DNA of 64,000 nt from Algoriphagus iocasae. GTDB lineage: Bacteria > Bacteroidota > Bacteroidia > Cytophagales > Cyclobacteriaceae. How positions within the stretch are numbered: the first letter of the stretch is position 1; every line of letters starts with the position of its first letter. Shown one piece after another: positions 53,081-63,942 of this stretch. Under the pieces are notes generated by a model. That model had not been told where the DNA came from, did no database searches, and saw only the letters and a list, made by a program, of their open reading frames with translations. The position numbers and the translations under genes were made by a program. Where the stretch lies: positions 930,001 to 994,000 of the forward strand of contig NZ_JACIJO010000001.1 of assembly GCF_014206875.1 (NCBI RefSeq), in the 5' to 3' direction.

Positions 53081-54835
53081 ATTTGCTTTCGGGAGATAGA
53101 TACAGAATTTAGAACCTTTATTGATTTCTGAGGTTATTTTTAATGTTGCATCATTTTTTTCAAGATAATCCCTCACCAAAACTAGACCGAGTCCTGTACC
53201 GGATTCGTTGCGTCTCCCTTTTGTGGTAAAAGAAATGCCCTTTTTTAGCTTTTCAAGATTTTCTTCGGAAATACCTGCGCCGTTATCTTCAAAACAGATT
53301 TTTGCAGTTTCATTTTCCTCTGATACTGTGATGTTAATTACTCCTTGAAATTCAGAAAATTTGATTGCATTGCTGAGTATATTTCTAATGACCAATTCCA
53401 CCATGTTCCGGTCAGCAAAGACCCAGACATCAGAAACATTTTCTACTTCAATCTTGATGTTTTTTTCCTTGGTAATTCTTTCGAGTAAATTCTTTTGTTG
53501 AGTTATAAGTGGGATGATGTCAAACTCAGTCTTTTGAACAAATTCTCCACGGAGTTGGGAGCTTGTCCATGCTAAAAGGTTTTCCAAAAGAATGGCCACG
53601 TTTTCCATGTTTTTGGAAATTTCAGGCATCATTTCCATAAACTCCTCTTGAGAAACCAATCCTGTTTGCGTCAAGTGGATGAGCTCTTTTACCCCGAAGA
53701 TTGGACCTTTTAGATCATGTGAAATGATGCTAAAATATTTGTCTTTGAGATCATTTAATTGCTTTAATTCCTCTGTTTGCTTTTCTAAGGTCTCTTTATT
53801 TAAAACTTCTTCGCTGATATCTTCAAACAAAAGGACTGTTCCACTCATCAAGGATTCGGGATCCAGAATAGGAATGGCTTCAATTCGTATGATTTTTCTT
53901 TTTTCATCTGTTACATCCTGAACTTCTATTGTATTGTGAATTTTAGATTCAGTAAGAGATATTATTTCCGGGAACCCCAGAAAGAGCTGATTTAAGTTTT
54001 TACCTGTTTGGACAGATTTTGGGTTGATAAAAAAGTTTAAAAAAGCAGCATTGAAATCAATAATGTTCATTCGATGATCGACTACCAAAACTCCACGGGT
54101 AATCGTTTCTATGATTTTATCTTTTGCAATAGGTTTGATACTGAAAAGACTATATCGGATGATAGCAAAAGCCAAAAGAAGATAAGTAAACAAAAAGGCA
54201 AAAGGAGTAAAATCTATGGCTGAAACCCCTTTGAATAAACCTAATTGATAAAGGGCATTGACCAAAATAGGGATTAAACCTGCTAAAAATAGAAACTGAG
54301 TTTGTTTTCTATAAAGAGGATCAGAAGACTTAAACCTCCTTCCAATCAAAATAAGCCCTATTAGAAAAGTACTGTAAGAATAAACAATATTAACCAGATA
54401 CCAAGGTCCGATTTCTATTTTGAGAGTCGGGAAACCCATCGTATTCACAACTGAAGTATTGGCATAATGAAAATGGTGGTAATCATTGGTCAATAAGATT
54501 AGGTAGGACAAAACGGGGACTATCCCAATTAAAAGGTAGGTGAGTTTTAAATTTTTTGGTTTGAGACCTGTATATTTCAAACAGAAAATCAGCCAGAATG
54601 CAGGGGTAAGCAATATTCCGATGTATTCGATTTTGACAAAAAAGAGCATCATCTCTTTTGTACTGGTTGTTAATTCTAATCCATAAAAAATCCCCCATAT
54701 GGAAACACAAAGCATCGTGAGAGCAATCCATCTAGTAGAATCTCCCAAGCGCAGAGCTATAAAAGTAGATAAACCAGCGACCAATAAACCTGAAATAAGT
54801 AATATGGAGGAATATGGATTTATTATAAATTCCAA
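53063..54835 (-). CDS. 7TM-PAS sensor histidine kinase
   Basis: 590 residues. Seven hydrophobic segments fill about residues 8-232 (histidine-kinase N-terminal 7TM type). A PAS domain follows (about 240-345), then HisKA with the phosphoacceptor H373 (FSIISHDLKGPI), and an ATPase domain with N box VIRNILSNAIKFS and GTGLGLVLVRD. No response regulator is adjacent, so its partner is elsewhere. The start is TTG at 54835; no ATG or GTG is found upstream in frame. The 3' end overlaps the acyl-CoA reductase gene by 18 bases. Confidence 0.92.
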   Translation of the reverse strand: MEFIINPYSSILLISGLLVAGLSTFIALRLGDSTRWIALTMLCVSIWGIFYGLELTTSTKEMMLFFVKIEYIGILLTPAFWLIFCLKYTGLKPKNLKLTYLLIGIVPVLSYLILLTNDYHHFHYANTSVVNTMGFPTLKIEIGPWYLVNIVYSYSTFLIGLILIGRRFKSSDPLYRKQTQFLFLAGLIPILVNALYQLGLFKGVSAIDFTPFAFLFTYLLLAFAIIRYSLFSIKPIAKDKIIETITRGVLVVDHRMNIIDFNAAFLNFFINPKSVQTGKNLNQLFLGFPEIISLTESKIHNTIEVQDVTDEKRKIIRIEAIPILDPESLMSGTVLLFEDISEEVLNKETLEKQTEELKQLNDLKDKYFSIISHDLKGPIFGVKELIHLTQTGLVSQEEFMEMMPEISKNMENVAILLENLLAWTSSQLRGEFVQKTEFDIIPLITQQKNLLERITKEKNIKIEVENVSDVWVFADRNMVELVIRNILSNAIKFSEFQGVINITVSEENETAKICFEDNGAGISEENLEKLKKGISFTTKGRRNESGTGLGLVLVRDYLEKNDATLKITSEINKGSKFCIYLPKANSGKID

Positions 54836-54926
54836 AATGGGTCTGATTGAGAGAAGAGTGGTGAATTGTTACTATTAATCAAATAATATTAATGTAAAAA
54901 TTAAAACTAAAAAAGAAATCCCAAAA

Positions 54927-56234
54927 TTGACTGACAAAAGATTTAAAATGGCGTTTCCAACACCTTTTTCCTTGGTTATTGGGTTGACAGTTTTCTGCTT
55001 TTTGCTGGTCATTTTTAAAAGCGATCCAAAGGAACTTGGGATAAAGGAAACAGCTCTTTCCGCATTCAACTATTGGCAATCTGGATTTTTCAGCCTTCTT
55101 GGTTTTACAGTTCAAATGATGATGATTTTGGTTTTTGGATATGCTTTGGCAGCATATAAACCAATCCATAATTTTTTGAAAAGGATTTCGGGTATCCCGA
55201 AAAATGGTTTTCAAGCAGTTGTTTTTACGGGAATAATAACCATGGTTTCAGGCTTATTGAATTGGGGTTTTGGTTTGATAATCGGAGCTCTGTTGGCAAG
55301 GTTTGTGGGTATTGCTCAAAAAGAGAAAGGGCTAAAACCCAATTATTCTTTGTTGGCTTCGGCTGGTTATTTGGGAATGGCAGTATGGCATGGGGGATTA
55401 TCAGGTTCAGCTCCACTGACAGTGGCTAAATCAGAACATTTCTTAAAAGATCAAATTGGAGTAGTCCCAATAGAAGATACGGTATTCAGCTTTTTTAACC
55501 TCGGAATTACCGGGTTGCTGATTCTCGTTTTTATTGGAGCACTCTTGATTTGTGAGAAGTTTTTTAGAGACTCAACTCAAAAAATTAAGCCTGTTCCACT
55601 GAAAGCAATTGAGCCAGAGGGTAAATATCAGGTTAGCGGGGTAGTTGGGATTTTAATTTTAATCGTAATTATGATTAATTTTTTATCTGGAATTGTCCCT
55701 GATAACTCCACAGTGAATTTGAATGTCGTGAATTTTACATTATTCGGATTGACGATGACGGCCTATAAGTCCTTTTCAAAATTTACAAAGGCAGTATCTG
55801 CGGGCTTAACAACATCCGTCGATATTTTCATTCAATTCCCTTTTTATGCTGGAATACTTGGCTTAATGACTCAATCTGGGCTATTGATTCAATTTTCGGA
55901 TCAATTGGTCTCCTTTTCAAATCAAGCAACTCTTCCTTTGATTTCTTTTGTTTCTGCTGGAATCGTAAATTTTTTGGTTCCTTCTGGAGGAGGACAATGG
56001 GCAGTTCAAGGGCCAGTGCTAATGTCTGCTGGAGAAACTTTGGGAATTCCTTTCAACAATCTGGTCATGGCTTTTTCCTACGGTGATCAAATCACCAATT
56101 TATTACAGCCTTTTTGGGCATTGCCACTTTTATCTATAACAGGTGTCAGTGCCAAAAGTATGTTTAAATACTGTTTGGTCTTATGTGCCTTTGGGAGTCT
56201 ATTTCTGGCATTTGCTATTTATTTCTTTCTTTAA
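54927..56234 (+). CDS. atoE: Short-chain fatty acid transporter, AtoE family
   Basis: 435 residues, about 11 membrane helices. The motif HGGLSGSAPLTVA and the C-terminal NFLVPSGGGQWAVQGP, followed by YGDQITNLLQPFWALP, are characteristic. AtoE-type proteins take up short-chain fatty acids such as butyrate. The start shown is TTG 54927, giving the family-like KRFKMAFPTPFSL beginning; ATG 54948 would shorten it by seven residues and is an alternative. No fatty acid catabolism genes are linked. It diverges from the sensor kinase. Confidence 0.88.
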   Translation: MTDKRFKMAFPTPFSLVIGLTVFCFLLVIFKSDPKELGIKETALSAFNYWQSGFFSLLGFTVQMMMILVFGYALAAYKPIHNFLKRISGIPKNGFQAVVFTGIITMVSGLLNWGFGLIIGALLARFVGIAQKEKGLKPNYSLLASAGYLGMAVWHGGLSGSAPLTVAKSEHFLKDQIGVVPIEDTVFSFFNLGITGLLILVFIGALLICEKFFRDSTQKIKPVPLKAIEPEGKYQVSGVVGILILIVIMINFLSGIVPDNSTVNLNVVNFTLFGLTMTAYKSFSKFTKAVSAGLTTSVDIFIQFPFYAGILGLMTQSGLLIQFSDQLVSFSNQATLPLISFVSAGIVNFLVPSGGGQWAVQGPVLMSAGETLGIPFNNLVMAFSYGDQITNLLQPFWALPLLSITGVSAKSMFKYCLVLCAFGSLFLAFAIYFFL

Positions 56235-56323
56235 ACCAAGAATCCCGCTTTATAATGGTTTTAAATTAGGATAAACCCTGATTTACAGATTGTAGTCGGC
56301 TACGGATTATTGGGCTATATTTC

Positions 56324-56331
56324 TATATTTG
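56324..56331 (+). promoter_or_regulatory. Candidate -7 box for aconitase
   Basis: TATATTTG matches TAnnTTTG exactly, 47 bases before the ATG. No convincing TTTG at -33. Confidence 0.5.
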
Positions 56332-56378
56332 CCTTCGAGAAAACAGAACCTTTTAATCTAAAATAAAATACCCTACAA

Positions 56379-58643
56379 ATGGCATTTGATATAGAAATGA
56401 TCAAGGCAGTGTATGCGAAGTATCCTGAGCGAATCGCAGCTGCCAGGAAGGTGGTGGGAAAGCCACTTACTTTAGCAGAGAAAATACTTTATGCTCACCT
56501 TTGGGAAGGAGATGCTACACAGAGCTTCGAAAGAGGGAAATCTTATGTGGATTTTGCCCCTGACAGAGTTGCTATGCAAGATGCAACTGCCCAGATGGCA
56601 CTTTTGCAGTTTATGCAAGCAGGCAAAGACAAGGTGGCAGTTCCTTCCACTGCGCACTGTGATCACTTAATTTTAGCTCAAAATGGCGCAAAAGCTGATT
56701 TGAGTAGCTCATTAACTGCCAGTGGTGAGGTTTTTAACTTTTTGGAATCTGTTTCCAACAAATATGGAATTGGATTTTGGAAGCCAGGAGCAGGTATTAT
56801 TCACCAGGTAGTTTTGGAAAATTATGCATTCCCAGGCGGAATGATGATCGGTACCGATTCACATACTGTGAATGCTGGAGGATTAGGCATGGTTGCTATC
56901 GGTGTAGGTGGAGCTGATGCTGTAGACGTGATGGCAGGTATGGCTTGGGAACTTAAATTCCCAAAATTGATCGGTGTGAAGTTGACAGGCAAAATGAACG
57001 GATGGACTTCTGCAAAAGATGTCATCCTGAAAGTAGCTGGAATCTTGACCGTAAAAGGAGGAACTGGTTGCATCGTTGAATATTTCGGAGATGGAGCGCT
57101 TTCTCTTTCTGCAACCGGAAAAGGTACAATCTGTAACATGGGAGCTGAAATAGGTGCTACTACTTCTACTTTCGGGTATGATGAGTCAATGGAGCGCTAC
57201 TTGAAAGCTACTGATAGAGCAGATGTAGCGGAGTTGGCAAATGCAGTAAAAGAACATTTGACTGGTGACAGTGAAGTGTATGCAAATCCTGAGAAATATT
57301 TCGATCAAGTGATCGAGATCGATCTTTCTACTTTGGAACCACACGTAAACGGTCCGTTTACTCCAGATAGAGCTACTCCAGTTTCTCAAATCAGAGAAGA
57401 AGCTGAGAAAAACGGATGGCCTACTAAAGTTGAATGGGGTTTGATCGGTTCTTGTACCAACTCATCTTATGAGGATTTAGCTAGAGCGGCTTCAATTGCG
57501 AAGCAGGCTGTTGATAAAAAATTGAAAACTAAGGCAGAATTTGGTATCAATCCAGGTTCTGAACAAGTGAGATACACAGCAGACAGAGATGGTTTGTTGG
57601 ATATCTTCACCGATTTGGACGCTACCATCTTTACCAATGCTTGCGGTCCATGTATTGGCCAGTGGGCAAGAGCTGGAGCGGATAAAAAAGAGAAAAACAC
57701 GATCGTTCACTCATTCAATAGAAACTTCTCTAAGCGTGCTGATGGTAATCCTAACACCCATGCATTTGTAACCTCACCAGAAATGGTAGCTGCAATTGCG
57801 ATTTCCGGGGATTTAGGATTCAATCCAATCACAGATACTTTGGTCAATGCTGATGGTATCGAAGTGAAATTAGACCCACCAGTAGGGGATGAATTGCCAG
57901 AAAAAGGATTTGCAGTTGAGGACAATGGATACCAAGCTCCAGCGGAAGATGGAAGTGGTGTTGAAGTGGTTGTAAAACCAGACTCTAACCGTCTTCAATT
58001 ATTGGAACCTTTTGCGCCTTGGGATGGAAAAAATATCACAGGAGCGAAGCTTTTAATCAAAGCATTTGGTAAGTGCACTACTGATCATATTTCTATGGCA
58101 GGTCCATGGTTGAGATTCAGAGGCCATTTGGATAATATTTCTGACAACTGTCTGATAGGTGCTGTTAATGCATTTAATGATGCTACTAACTCTGTTAAAA
58201 ATCAATTAACTGGAGAATATGGTCCTGTTCCGGCAACTCAGAGAGCTTATAAAGCTGCTGGAGTTCCAACAATCGTAGTAGGAGATCAGAACTATGGTGA
58301 AGGTTCTTCTAGAGAGCATGCTGCAATGGAGCCAAGACACCTTGGAGTTAAGGCTGTATTGGTGAAGTCATTTGCGCGTATTCACGAGACTAACTTGAAG
58401 AAGCAAGGTATGTTGGCTCTTACTTTTGCCAATGAGGCTGATTACGATAAAATCAAGGAGGATGATACTATTAACTTCCTAGATTTGGATCAATTTGCTC
58501 CAGAGAAGCCACTTCATCTTGAGTTTGTTCATGCAGATGGATCAAAAGATGTGATTGTTGCTAATCATAGTTATAATGATGCACAAATTGACTGGTTTAA
58601 AGCAGGATCTGCATTGAACTTAATCAAGGCAGCAAAAGCTTAA
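56379..58643 (+). CDS. acn: Aconitate hydratase, mitochondrial-type
   Basis: 754 residues. Aconitase interconverts citrate and isocitrate in the TCA cycle using a [4Fe-4S] cluster. Cluster cysteines are in GSCTNSS (about residue 360) and [10 protein letters not shown] (about 421 and 424). [10 protein letters not shown] and [13 protein letters not shown] carry active-site residues, and the swivelling C-terminal domain has [11 protein letters not shown]. Length and motifs fit the mitochondrial-type clade (about 750-780) rather than bacterial AcnA (about 890) or AcnB. It has its own promoter-like box and a terminator. Confidence 0.96.
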   Translation: MAFDIEMIKAVYAKYPERIAAARKVVGKPLTLAEKILYAHLWEGDATQSFERGKSYVDFAPDRVAMQDATAQMALLQFMQAGKDKVAVPSTAHCDHLILAQNGAKADLSSSLTASGEVFNFLESVSNKYGIGFWKPGAGIIHQVVLENYAFPGGMMIGTDSHTVNAGGLGMVAIGVGGADAVDVMAGMAWELKFPKLIGVKLTGKMNGWTSAKDVILKVAGILTVKGGTGCIVEYFGDGALSLSATGKGTICNMGAEIGATTSTFGYDESMERYLKATDRADVAELANAVKEHLTGDSEVYANPEKYFDQVIEIDLSTLEPHVNGPFTPDRATPVSQIREEAEKNGWPTKVEWGLIGSCTNSSYEDLARAASIAKQAVDKKLKTKAEFGINPGSEQVRYTADRDGLLDIFTDLDATIFTNACGPCIGQWARAGADKKEKNTIVHSFNRNFSKRADGNPNTHAFVTSPEMVAAIAISGDLGFNPITDTLVNADGIEVKLDPPVGDELPEKGFAVEDNGYQAPAEDGSGVEVVVKPDSNRLQLLEPFAPWDGKNITGAKLLIKAFGKCTTDHISMAGPWLRFRGHLDNISDNCLIGAVNAFNDATNSVKNQLTGEYGPVPATQRAYKAAGVPTIVVGDQNYGEGSSREHAAMEPRHLGVKAVLVKSFARIHETNLKKQGMLALTFANEADYDKIKEDDTINFLDLDQFAPEKPLHLEFVHADGSKDVIVANHSYNDAQIDWFKAGSALNLIKAAKA

Positions 58644-58662
58644 GATGTATAGTTAAATTTTT

Positions 58663-58696
58663 AAAACCGTAGTATTCAAATGCTACGGTTTTTTTT
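58663..58696 (+). terminator. Rho-independent terminator of aconitase
   Basis: A stem of about 12 bp (CCGTAG against CTACGG at the core, 58663-58674 with 58681-58692) has a small loop and a run of T to 58696. Confidence 0.88.
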
Positions 58697-58936
58697 CTGT
58701 CTTATTTTTTTAAAGTGGTGTATTAAAACACGATTATTTAAATCAAAATGGCTCCGTTTATCCCAAAAATCAGACTGGATTGGAGAGAGTTAGGATTTTT
58801 TCATTTAATAAATTGTATTTATAAATCAAAAAATTTGTTATGAAATACAAAATGATGTATGTTTACTGCATGGAGATCAATTTATGGTTTCTTGTAACAA
58901 AAACGCCGAAACACCCTTAATTTTAGATTCGCCCAA

Positions 58937-61879
58937 ATGCAAGAAAGAGGTATTAATAGCACCTTTAAGAAAATCATATATGAATCTTCAGAAATGGTTT
59001 TTCTTGCAGATGATACGTTTCCATATAGTATCTTCTATGCCAATGATGCGTTCGAAAATCAGATTGGTGAATCACTCCAAGAAAAGACTTTAGCAGGATT
59101 AGGGCTGGATATCAACGCTTATATTTTCAAAGAAGAATTGATTCTTAGCCATGATGGGAAAGAATACAGTTTCAGACTGGAATTACCTTATGAAAGCAGC
59201 GCAAATTATTTTTTGTTTTACAAAGGTAAAGAGGTCAAAACTCTGGGGTTGCCGACCAAAAAAGAAGCTCAGCAATTTTTCACTTCTTTCCAGGATATAA
59301 TTGCAATCGGACAGCATGAGTATTTAACTTATTTAAATGGATCTGTGCTTCCGGTATTGGGATATCAACCTGAGGAGTTATTGAATTCAAGTCTTTGTAA
59401 TTTGATTCATGAAAAAGATCTGGAGTCGGTTAAATCCATTTGGAGGGAAAAAGTAGGGAATGATGGAAATGCTTTTTTTGAAGCGAGGATTAGATCAAAA
59501 TCAGGAGAATTCAAATTCATTGATTTTAGTGTCCAGTTTACTCCAGAAAGATTTTTCATCATTGGGAAAGATGTTTCTGAAAAAGCAAAACAAAAGCAAC
59601 TAGAGAATCAAATTGAAAACTTAAAAGTAAATTCTCCTTCTTCTGCAAAATCAGGATCTTGGAAGTTTAATAAGAGTATAAATTCAATTTCATTCGATGC
59701 AGTTGCTTCAAATTTAATTGGACTCGCACAACAAATTGATTTAGCTAATGCAATTCAAAGTAAATCTGTGCAGGAATTTGCGGATAAATGGGGTGACTGT
59801 TTTGTAAAGATTGGTTCTGAATCTGCAAGTTTTGAATTTGAAATAGAGCTTTTAGAGTCGTCAACTAAACATTTTCAATTCAAGGGTATAAAAGTCAATG
59901 ATTCTGAGTTTGCTGGAATAATCTGGGAAGACTCTGAGATAATTGATCGGAATAGAAAAATCAATCGACTTGAAAAGTTATTGCTGGAGTCGCCAGATCC
60001 AAGCATGGTCGTTTTCCCAGACGGTAAAGTTTATATCGCGAATCATGAAGTAGTAAAGCTTTTTGGCTTTGAAGAAGGAAGAAACCTAAAGCACTTAAGC
60101 GAGCTTGGAGGTTTGTTTGATAACCCTGATTTGTGGCAGGATTGGATCCAAAATGAAGGTTCTGAATCAGAGTTGCAGCGATTTTCCACTAATTTGATAA
60201 ATACCCAAGGTCGTCAGTTGACTCTGGAAATCTGCTCTAAATTAATCGAAGTTGAAGAGCAAGGATTTATAAGTTTGACCTTTAGAAATATTTCTGAAAA
60301 GGTAATTCTAGAGAAAAACCTGGAAGAAAGCAGTGACTTCTTGATGAACCTAACAGAGCAAGTTCCAGGAGGTCTTTATCAGATGGTTTTGGATGCCGAA
60401 GGGAAAATGAAGTTCTCTTTTCTGTCCAAAGGAATTGGATCAGTACTGGGCTTGAACCCTGAAGAAATCAAGGATTTTGAGGACATTTCTATGGCGATTT
60501 CCAGAGTTCATCCAATGGACTTGCCTCAGGTTATCATGTCCTCGGTGGCTTCTGCCAAAAAGCAAGAGCCTTGGCAATGTCAGTTTAGAGTCAAGACGGA
60601 TGATTCCCAAAATCAATATAGATGGATTTTAGGTGCCGCCAGACCGCAACTTCTCGAGAATGGAGACATGGTTTGGTATGGTTATTTGACAGATATCAGT
60701 GATCAAAAAGAATTCGAGGCTAAGCTTGAGGAAGCTAGGTTGACAGCTGTGAAAGCAAGTCAAATCAAATCTGACTTCCTGTCTATGATCAGTCATGAAT
60801 TGCGGACACCGTTAAATGCGATTTCGGGTTCTACTTATTCTTTGCTACAAGAGCAGCCAAGTGATTCCCAGAAAACAGCTCTGAATACGATTAATTTTGC
60901 AGTAGATAATTTGATTATCATGATCAATGATCTACTGGATTTTCAAAAAATTGAAGCTGGTAAATTGACCATTGAAAAAGCTTCTTTCAACTTTGAGAAT
61001 TTAATTCAACAGATCTTGAATGGATTGTCATTCCATGCGAAAGAAAGTAAAAACAATCTTCAATTAAACATTTCTGAAGGATTGAATCTTTGGCTCAAAG
61101 GTGATAAAACAAGACTTTCTCAAATTCTAAATAACCTTATTACTAACGCACTCAAGTTTACAAAAGAAGGGGATGTGACTGTTTCTGTTTTGCTCAAAGA
61201 AATGAGCACAAACAAGGCAAGAATATATTTCGAGGTTAAGGATACAGGTATTGGTATTGCGAAAGAAAACCAAGAGAAAATTTTCAATGATTTTGACCAG
61301 GTGAAGCCAACCTTCAGTTCTAAATATGGAGGTACGGGACTTGGTTTGTCGATTACCAGGAAGCTACTTTCTCTGATGGGAGGCACTATCCAATTGGAAT
61401 CTGAAGTAGATAAGGGTAGTCGTTTTTACTTTGAATTGGAATTCGAAATTTCTGATGAAAACCCAGTTCCAACTTTCACTGTAAAGGAAAAACCATCAGC
61501 TCCGTTACAATTAAGACTGTTGATGGCGGAAGACAATGATGTCAATGCACTAGTTCTTGGCAAAATCATTAAAAAATGGGGCTTTACATTTGAACGTGTT
61601 CATAATGGTCAAGAAGCAGTAGATATGCTCAAAACCAATGAGTATGATTGCGTTTTGATGGATATTCAAATGCCTGTCATGGATGGTTTTGATGCTACAT
61701 TAGCAATCAAATCTTTTTCAAGTGTCCCTGTAATTGCTTTGACAGCAGCCGCAAAACTTGAAATCATGGAGCGTATCGATGAATGCGGTTTCGATGGATT
61801 TGTAGCTAAGCCAATTGATGCTGCGGAGCTTTTGAAAAAGATCAAAGAAGTAGTAACAGGCGAAAATTATAGCGCCTGA
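58937..61879 (+). CDS. Multi-PAS hybrid sensor histidine kinase/response regulator
   Basis: 980 residues, no membrane helices, so probably a cytosolic sensor. Three or four PAS-like domains fill residues 1-600; one, at about 110-220, has YLTYLNGSVLPVLGYQPEEL and another QYRWILGAARP. HisKA has H620 (SMISHELRTPLNA). The ATPase domain has DKTRLSQILNNLITNALKFT and GTGLGLSITRKL. A receiver domain (about 857-975) has phosphoacceptor D909 (LMDIQMPVMDG). No HPt domain is present, so the phosphorelay continues elsewhere. The 3' end overlaps the convergent TPR gene by 13 bases. Confidence 0.94.
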   Translation: MQERGINSTFKKIIYESSEMVFLADDTFPYSIFYANDAFENQIGESLQEKTLAGLGLDINAYIFKEELILSHDGKEYSFRLELPYESSANYFLFYKGKEVKTLGLPTKKEAQQFFTSFQDIIAIGQHEYLTYLNGSVLPVLGYQPEELLNSSLCNLIHEKDLESVKSIWREKVGNDGNAFFEARIRSKSGEFKFIDFSVQFTPERFFIIGKDVSEKAKQKQLENQIENLKVNSPSSAKSGSWKFNKSINSISFDAVASNLIGLAQQIDLANAIQSKSVQEFADKWGDCFVKIGSESASFEFEIELLESSTKHFQFKGIKVNDSEFAGIIWEDSEIIDRNRKINRLEKLLLESPDPSMVVFPDGKVYIANHEVVKLFGFEEGRNLKHLSELGGLFDNPDLWQDWIQNEGSESELQRFSTNLINTQGRQLTLEICSKLIEVEEQGFISLTFRNISEKVILEKNLEESSDFLMNLTEQVPGGLYQMVLDAEGKMKFSFLSKGIGSVLGLNPEEIKDFEDISMAISRVHPMDLPQVIMSSVASAKKQEPWQCQFRVKTDDSQNQYRWILGAARPQLLENGDMVWYGYLTDISDQKEFEAKLEEARLTAVKASQIKSDFLSMISHELRTPLNAISGSTYSLLQEQPSDSQKTALNTINFAVDNLIIMINDLLDFQKIEAGKLTIEKASFNFENLIQQILNGLSFHAKESKNNLQLNISEGLNLWLKGDKTRLSQILNNLITNALKFTKEGDVTVSVLLKEMSTNKARIYFEVKDTGIGIAKENQEKIFNDFDQVKPTFSSKYGGTGLGLSITRKLLSLMGGTIQLESEVDKGSRFYFELEFEISDENPVPTFTVKEKPSAPLQLRLLMAEDNDVNALVLGKIIKKWGFTFERVHNGQEAVDMLKTNEYDCVLMDIQMPVMDGFDATLAIKSFSSVPVIALTAAAKLEIMERIDECGFDGFVAKPIDAAELLKKIKEVVTGENYSA

Positions 61880-62820
61880 GCCTTTTCTAAGTATTCCTTC
61901 ACTAAATCCATTTCTGGATAATTCTGATTTAATTCTGCCAAAAATTGCAAAGCAGTAACTTTATCGCCCTTCAGAACATAGTAAATCCCTTTATTTCTCA
62001 ATGCGAAAGGATTATTGGGTTCCATTTTTAAGCTTTGATTTATCAAATCCAATCCTTCTTCCAGTTGATCAAGATAGATTAAGTAAAGCCCTTTATTATT
62101 GTAATAGTACGCCTGGCCTTTATCGATGGCAATTGCTTTATTAACTGCTTCAAGAGCTTTTGAATAATTCCCTTCATCAAAATAAATCATTGACCTCAAA
62201 TTGTGAAGATTTGGTTCAGAGGGATTGAAGGTTTCTGCCTCTTCCAAGACTTCTAATGCCAATTCAGGCTTTTTTTCATAATAAAGCAATGTCGCTTTAT
62301 TAACTAACAGGTCGGAATTTGATGGATCTAGGCTGACAGCTTTTTCAAATGACGATAGAGCGGCAGGATAGTTTTTGAGCTTTTCCTCGACAAGTCCTTT
62401 CAGAAAGAAGGATTTCCAAGATTGGTCATTTAAACTGATCAGCTTCTCAGCGTCTCCTCTTGATTTATAAAATTCACCATTGTCCAGATAAATTAAGCCT
62501 CTCTGGAAATAACTTTCAAAATCATCAGGTCTATATTTGATAGCATCCTCTAGTGAATGAATTGCTTCGTCAAGCTGGTTGAGTTTTAACTGCGCCATCG
62601 CTTTGTTATAATGAGCATCGAAATAGGCGCTATCCAAATCCAATGCCTCCTCGTAAAATCCAATGGCTGATTTTGGATCATTTTCCTCCATTTTTTCATT
62701 GCCTTTCAGCAAGAACCTTCCCTTTTTATCTTCAAGGGAATCACAGGAAAAAAGTATGATTGTAAAAAGGAAAGCAAGGAAATTAACCGCTTTCAGAGGA
62801 TTTTTCTTTTGATTTTTCAT
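61867..62820 (-). CDS. TPR-repeat lipoprotein
   Basis: 317 residues from ATG 62820; an upstream in-frame start (62868) lies within the neighbouring gene and precedes no better signal. The signal sequence ends in a lipobox cysteine (TIILFSC). The mature part holds about eight tetratricopeptide repeats, for example PKSAIGFYEEALDLDSAYFDAHYNKAM in split form and NPFALRNKGIYYVLKGD. It is presumably a membrane-anchored scaffold for protein contacts. It overlaps the AI-2E-type gene by 38 bases, so expression is coupled. Function unspecified. Confidence 0.87.
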   Translation of the reverse strand: MKNQKKNPLKAVNFLAFLFTIILFSCDSLEDKKGRFLLKGNEKMEENDPKSAIGFYEEALDLDSAYFDAHYNKAMAQLKLNQLDEAIHSLEDAIKYRPDDFESYFQRGLIYLDNGEFYKSRGDAEKLISLNDQSWKSFFLKGLVEEKLKNYPAALSSFEKAVSLDPSNSDLLVNKATLLYYEKKPELALEVLEEAETFNPSEPNLHNLRSMIYFDEGNYSKALEAVNKAIAIDKGQAYYYNNKGLYLIYLDQLEEGLDLINQSLKMEPNNPFALRNKGIYYVLKGDKVTALQFLAELNQNYPEMDLVKEYLEKAQAL

Positions 62821-63892
62821 CCGATCTTTCTTCACCCAACAATAAGGCAAAAGGACTTGTTTGATCACTTAATTCAAATATTTCTCTAAGGATTGCTAAG
62901 GTAGGAATAATCAAAACCATTCCTGCAACACCCCAGATAGTTCCACCCACTAAAAGGCCGAGAAATGTAATAAAAGGATTCAGGTTCACATTTCCTCCCA
63001 CAATTTTAGGCGTTAAAATATTCCCTTCTATCAACTGGATCAGTTGATAAGAAACTAAAACTGCAATCGGATAAAACAGACTGTCTTTTGTAAGAAAAGC
63101 ATATACCATCGGCATCAATGCACCGATAAATGGTCCTACGTAAGGAATGATATTGAGGAATGCAGCAATTAAACCAAAGAAGATGGCATGCTTGATACCC
63201 AGCGCTGTAAAAGCCGTGACATTCAAAACTGCCAAAATTCCCATCACTTTTACTACTCCGATGATGTAATTTTGCAGCAGTTTTCTCAGGTTAGTGATTC
63301 TCATTTTGACTAGTTGAGGATCTTTGTCTCGGTAAATCCGGATCATGACCTCCGTCAAATGGTCTCGATATAGCAAAAAGAAAAACATGAACACAGGGAT
63401 CAAAACTGTCCCGGATAATGATCCTACTGTTCTTAATGCAAAGCCTGTAATGTTTGCTCCCTGCTCTTGAAGCAAAGTCTTGATATAATCATCACTGGCT
63501 TTCTCTTCGAAATTTTCATCAATACCAAAATTTGTCATTGTCCATTCATCAATATCCTTCGCGTAGTTGGATAATTTTTCTGAGACATTGTCAAAATCGC
63601 TTGTGAAGTTGGAAATCGTAGTGATGATAAAAACCAATAATCCGACCACGATTGCTATATTCAAAAGCAAAGATAGAACTGCCGAAATGGTTCTCGGTAC
63701 TTTTTTACTCTCCAGCCAATTGCTGAAAGGGGTGAAAAGAACAGCAAAAAAACCTCCCATAAATAATGGAACCAAGAGGCTTTTTCCAACAATAAGAAAG
63801 AAGACAAGAACTATTATGAAAATCAAAACCGATAAGGCTTTGAGATAGGGGGGCATAGTAAAAGATTTTTCTTTCATCTTGTCGGGTTTCAT
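62783..63892 (-). CDS. AI-2E/PerM-family permease (copy 2)
   Basis: 369 residues with about eight membrane helices. The conserved block NIIPYVGPFIGALMP, and LTPKIVGGNVNLNPFITFLGLLVGGTIWGVAGMVL in two parts near the end, are the PF01594 signature. Compared with copy 1 (49922-51007) it has a longer soluble loop with VSEKLSNYAKDIDEW, and a charged C-terminal tail (KSKEKSSESG). Transported compound unknown. The start shown has a good ATG; a second ATG lies five codons in. The TPR lipoprotein overlaps its 3' end. Confidence 0.88.
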   Translation of the reverse strand: MKPDKMKEKSFTMPPYLKALSVLIFIIVLVFFLIVGKSLLVPLFMGGFFAVLFTPFSNWLESKKVPRTISAVLSLLLNIAIVVGLLVFIITTISNFTSDFDNVSEKLSNYAKDIDEWTMTNFGIDENFEEKASDDYIKTLLQEQGANITGFALRTVGSLSGTVLIPVFMFFFLLYRDHLTEVMIRIYRDKDPQLVKMRITNLRKLLQNYIIGVVKVMGILAVLNVTAFTALGIKHAIFFGLIAAFLNIIPYVGPFIGALMPMVYAFLTKDSLFYPIAVLVSYQLIQLIEGNILTPKIVGGNVNLNPFITFLGLLVGGTIWGVAGMVLIIPTLAILREIFELSDQTSPFALLLGEERSDEKSKEKSSESG

Positions 63893-63942
63893 TATTGTTT
63901 TACGAAATATAGAAGTTTTTGAAAATAATAAATCTAATGTTC

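Noticed and set aside
58884..59093. Small plus-strand ORF of 69 codons before the hybrid kinase
   Set aside because: It mostly overlaps the start of the long kinase gene in another frame and has no family resemblance.
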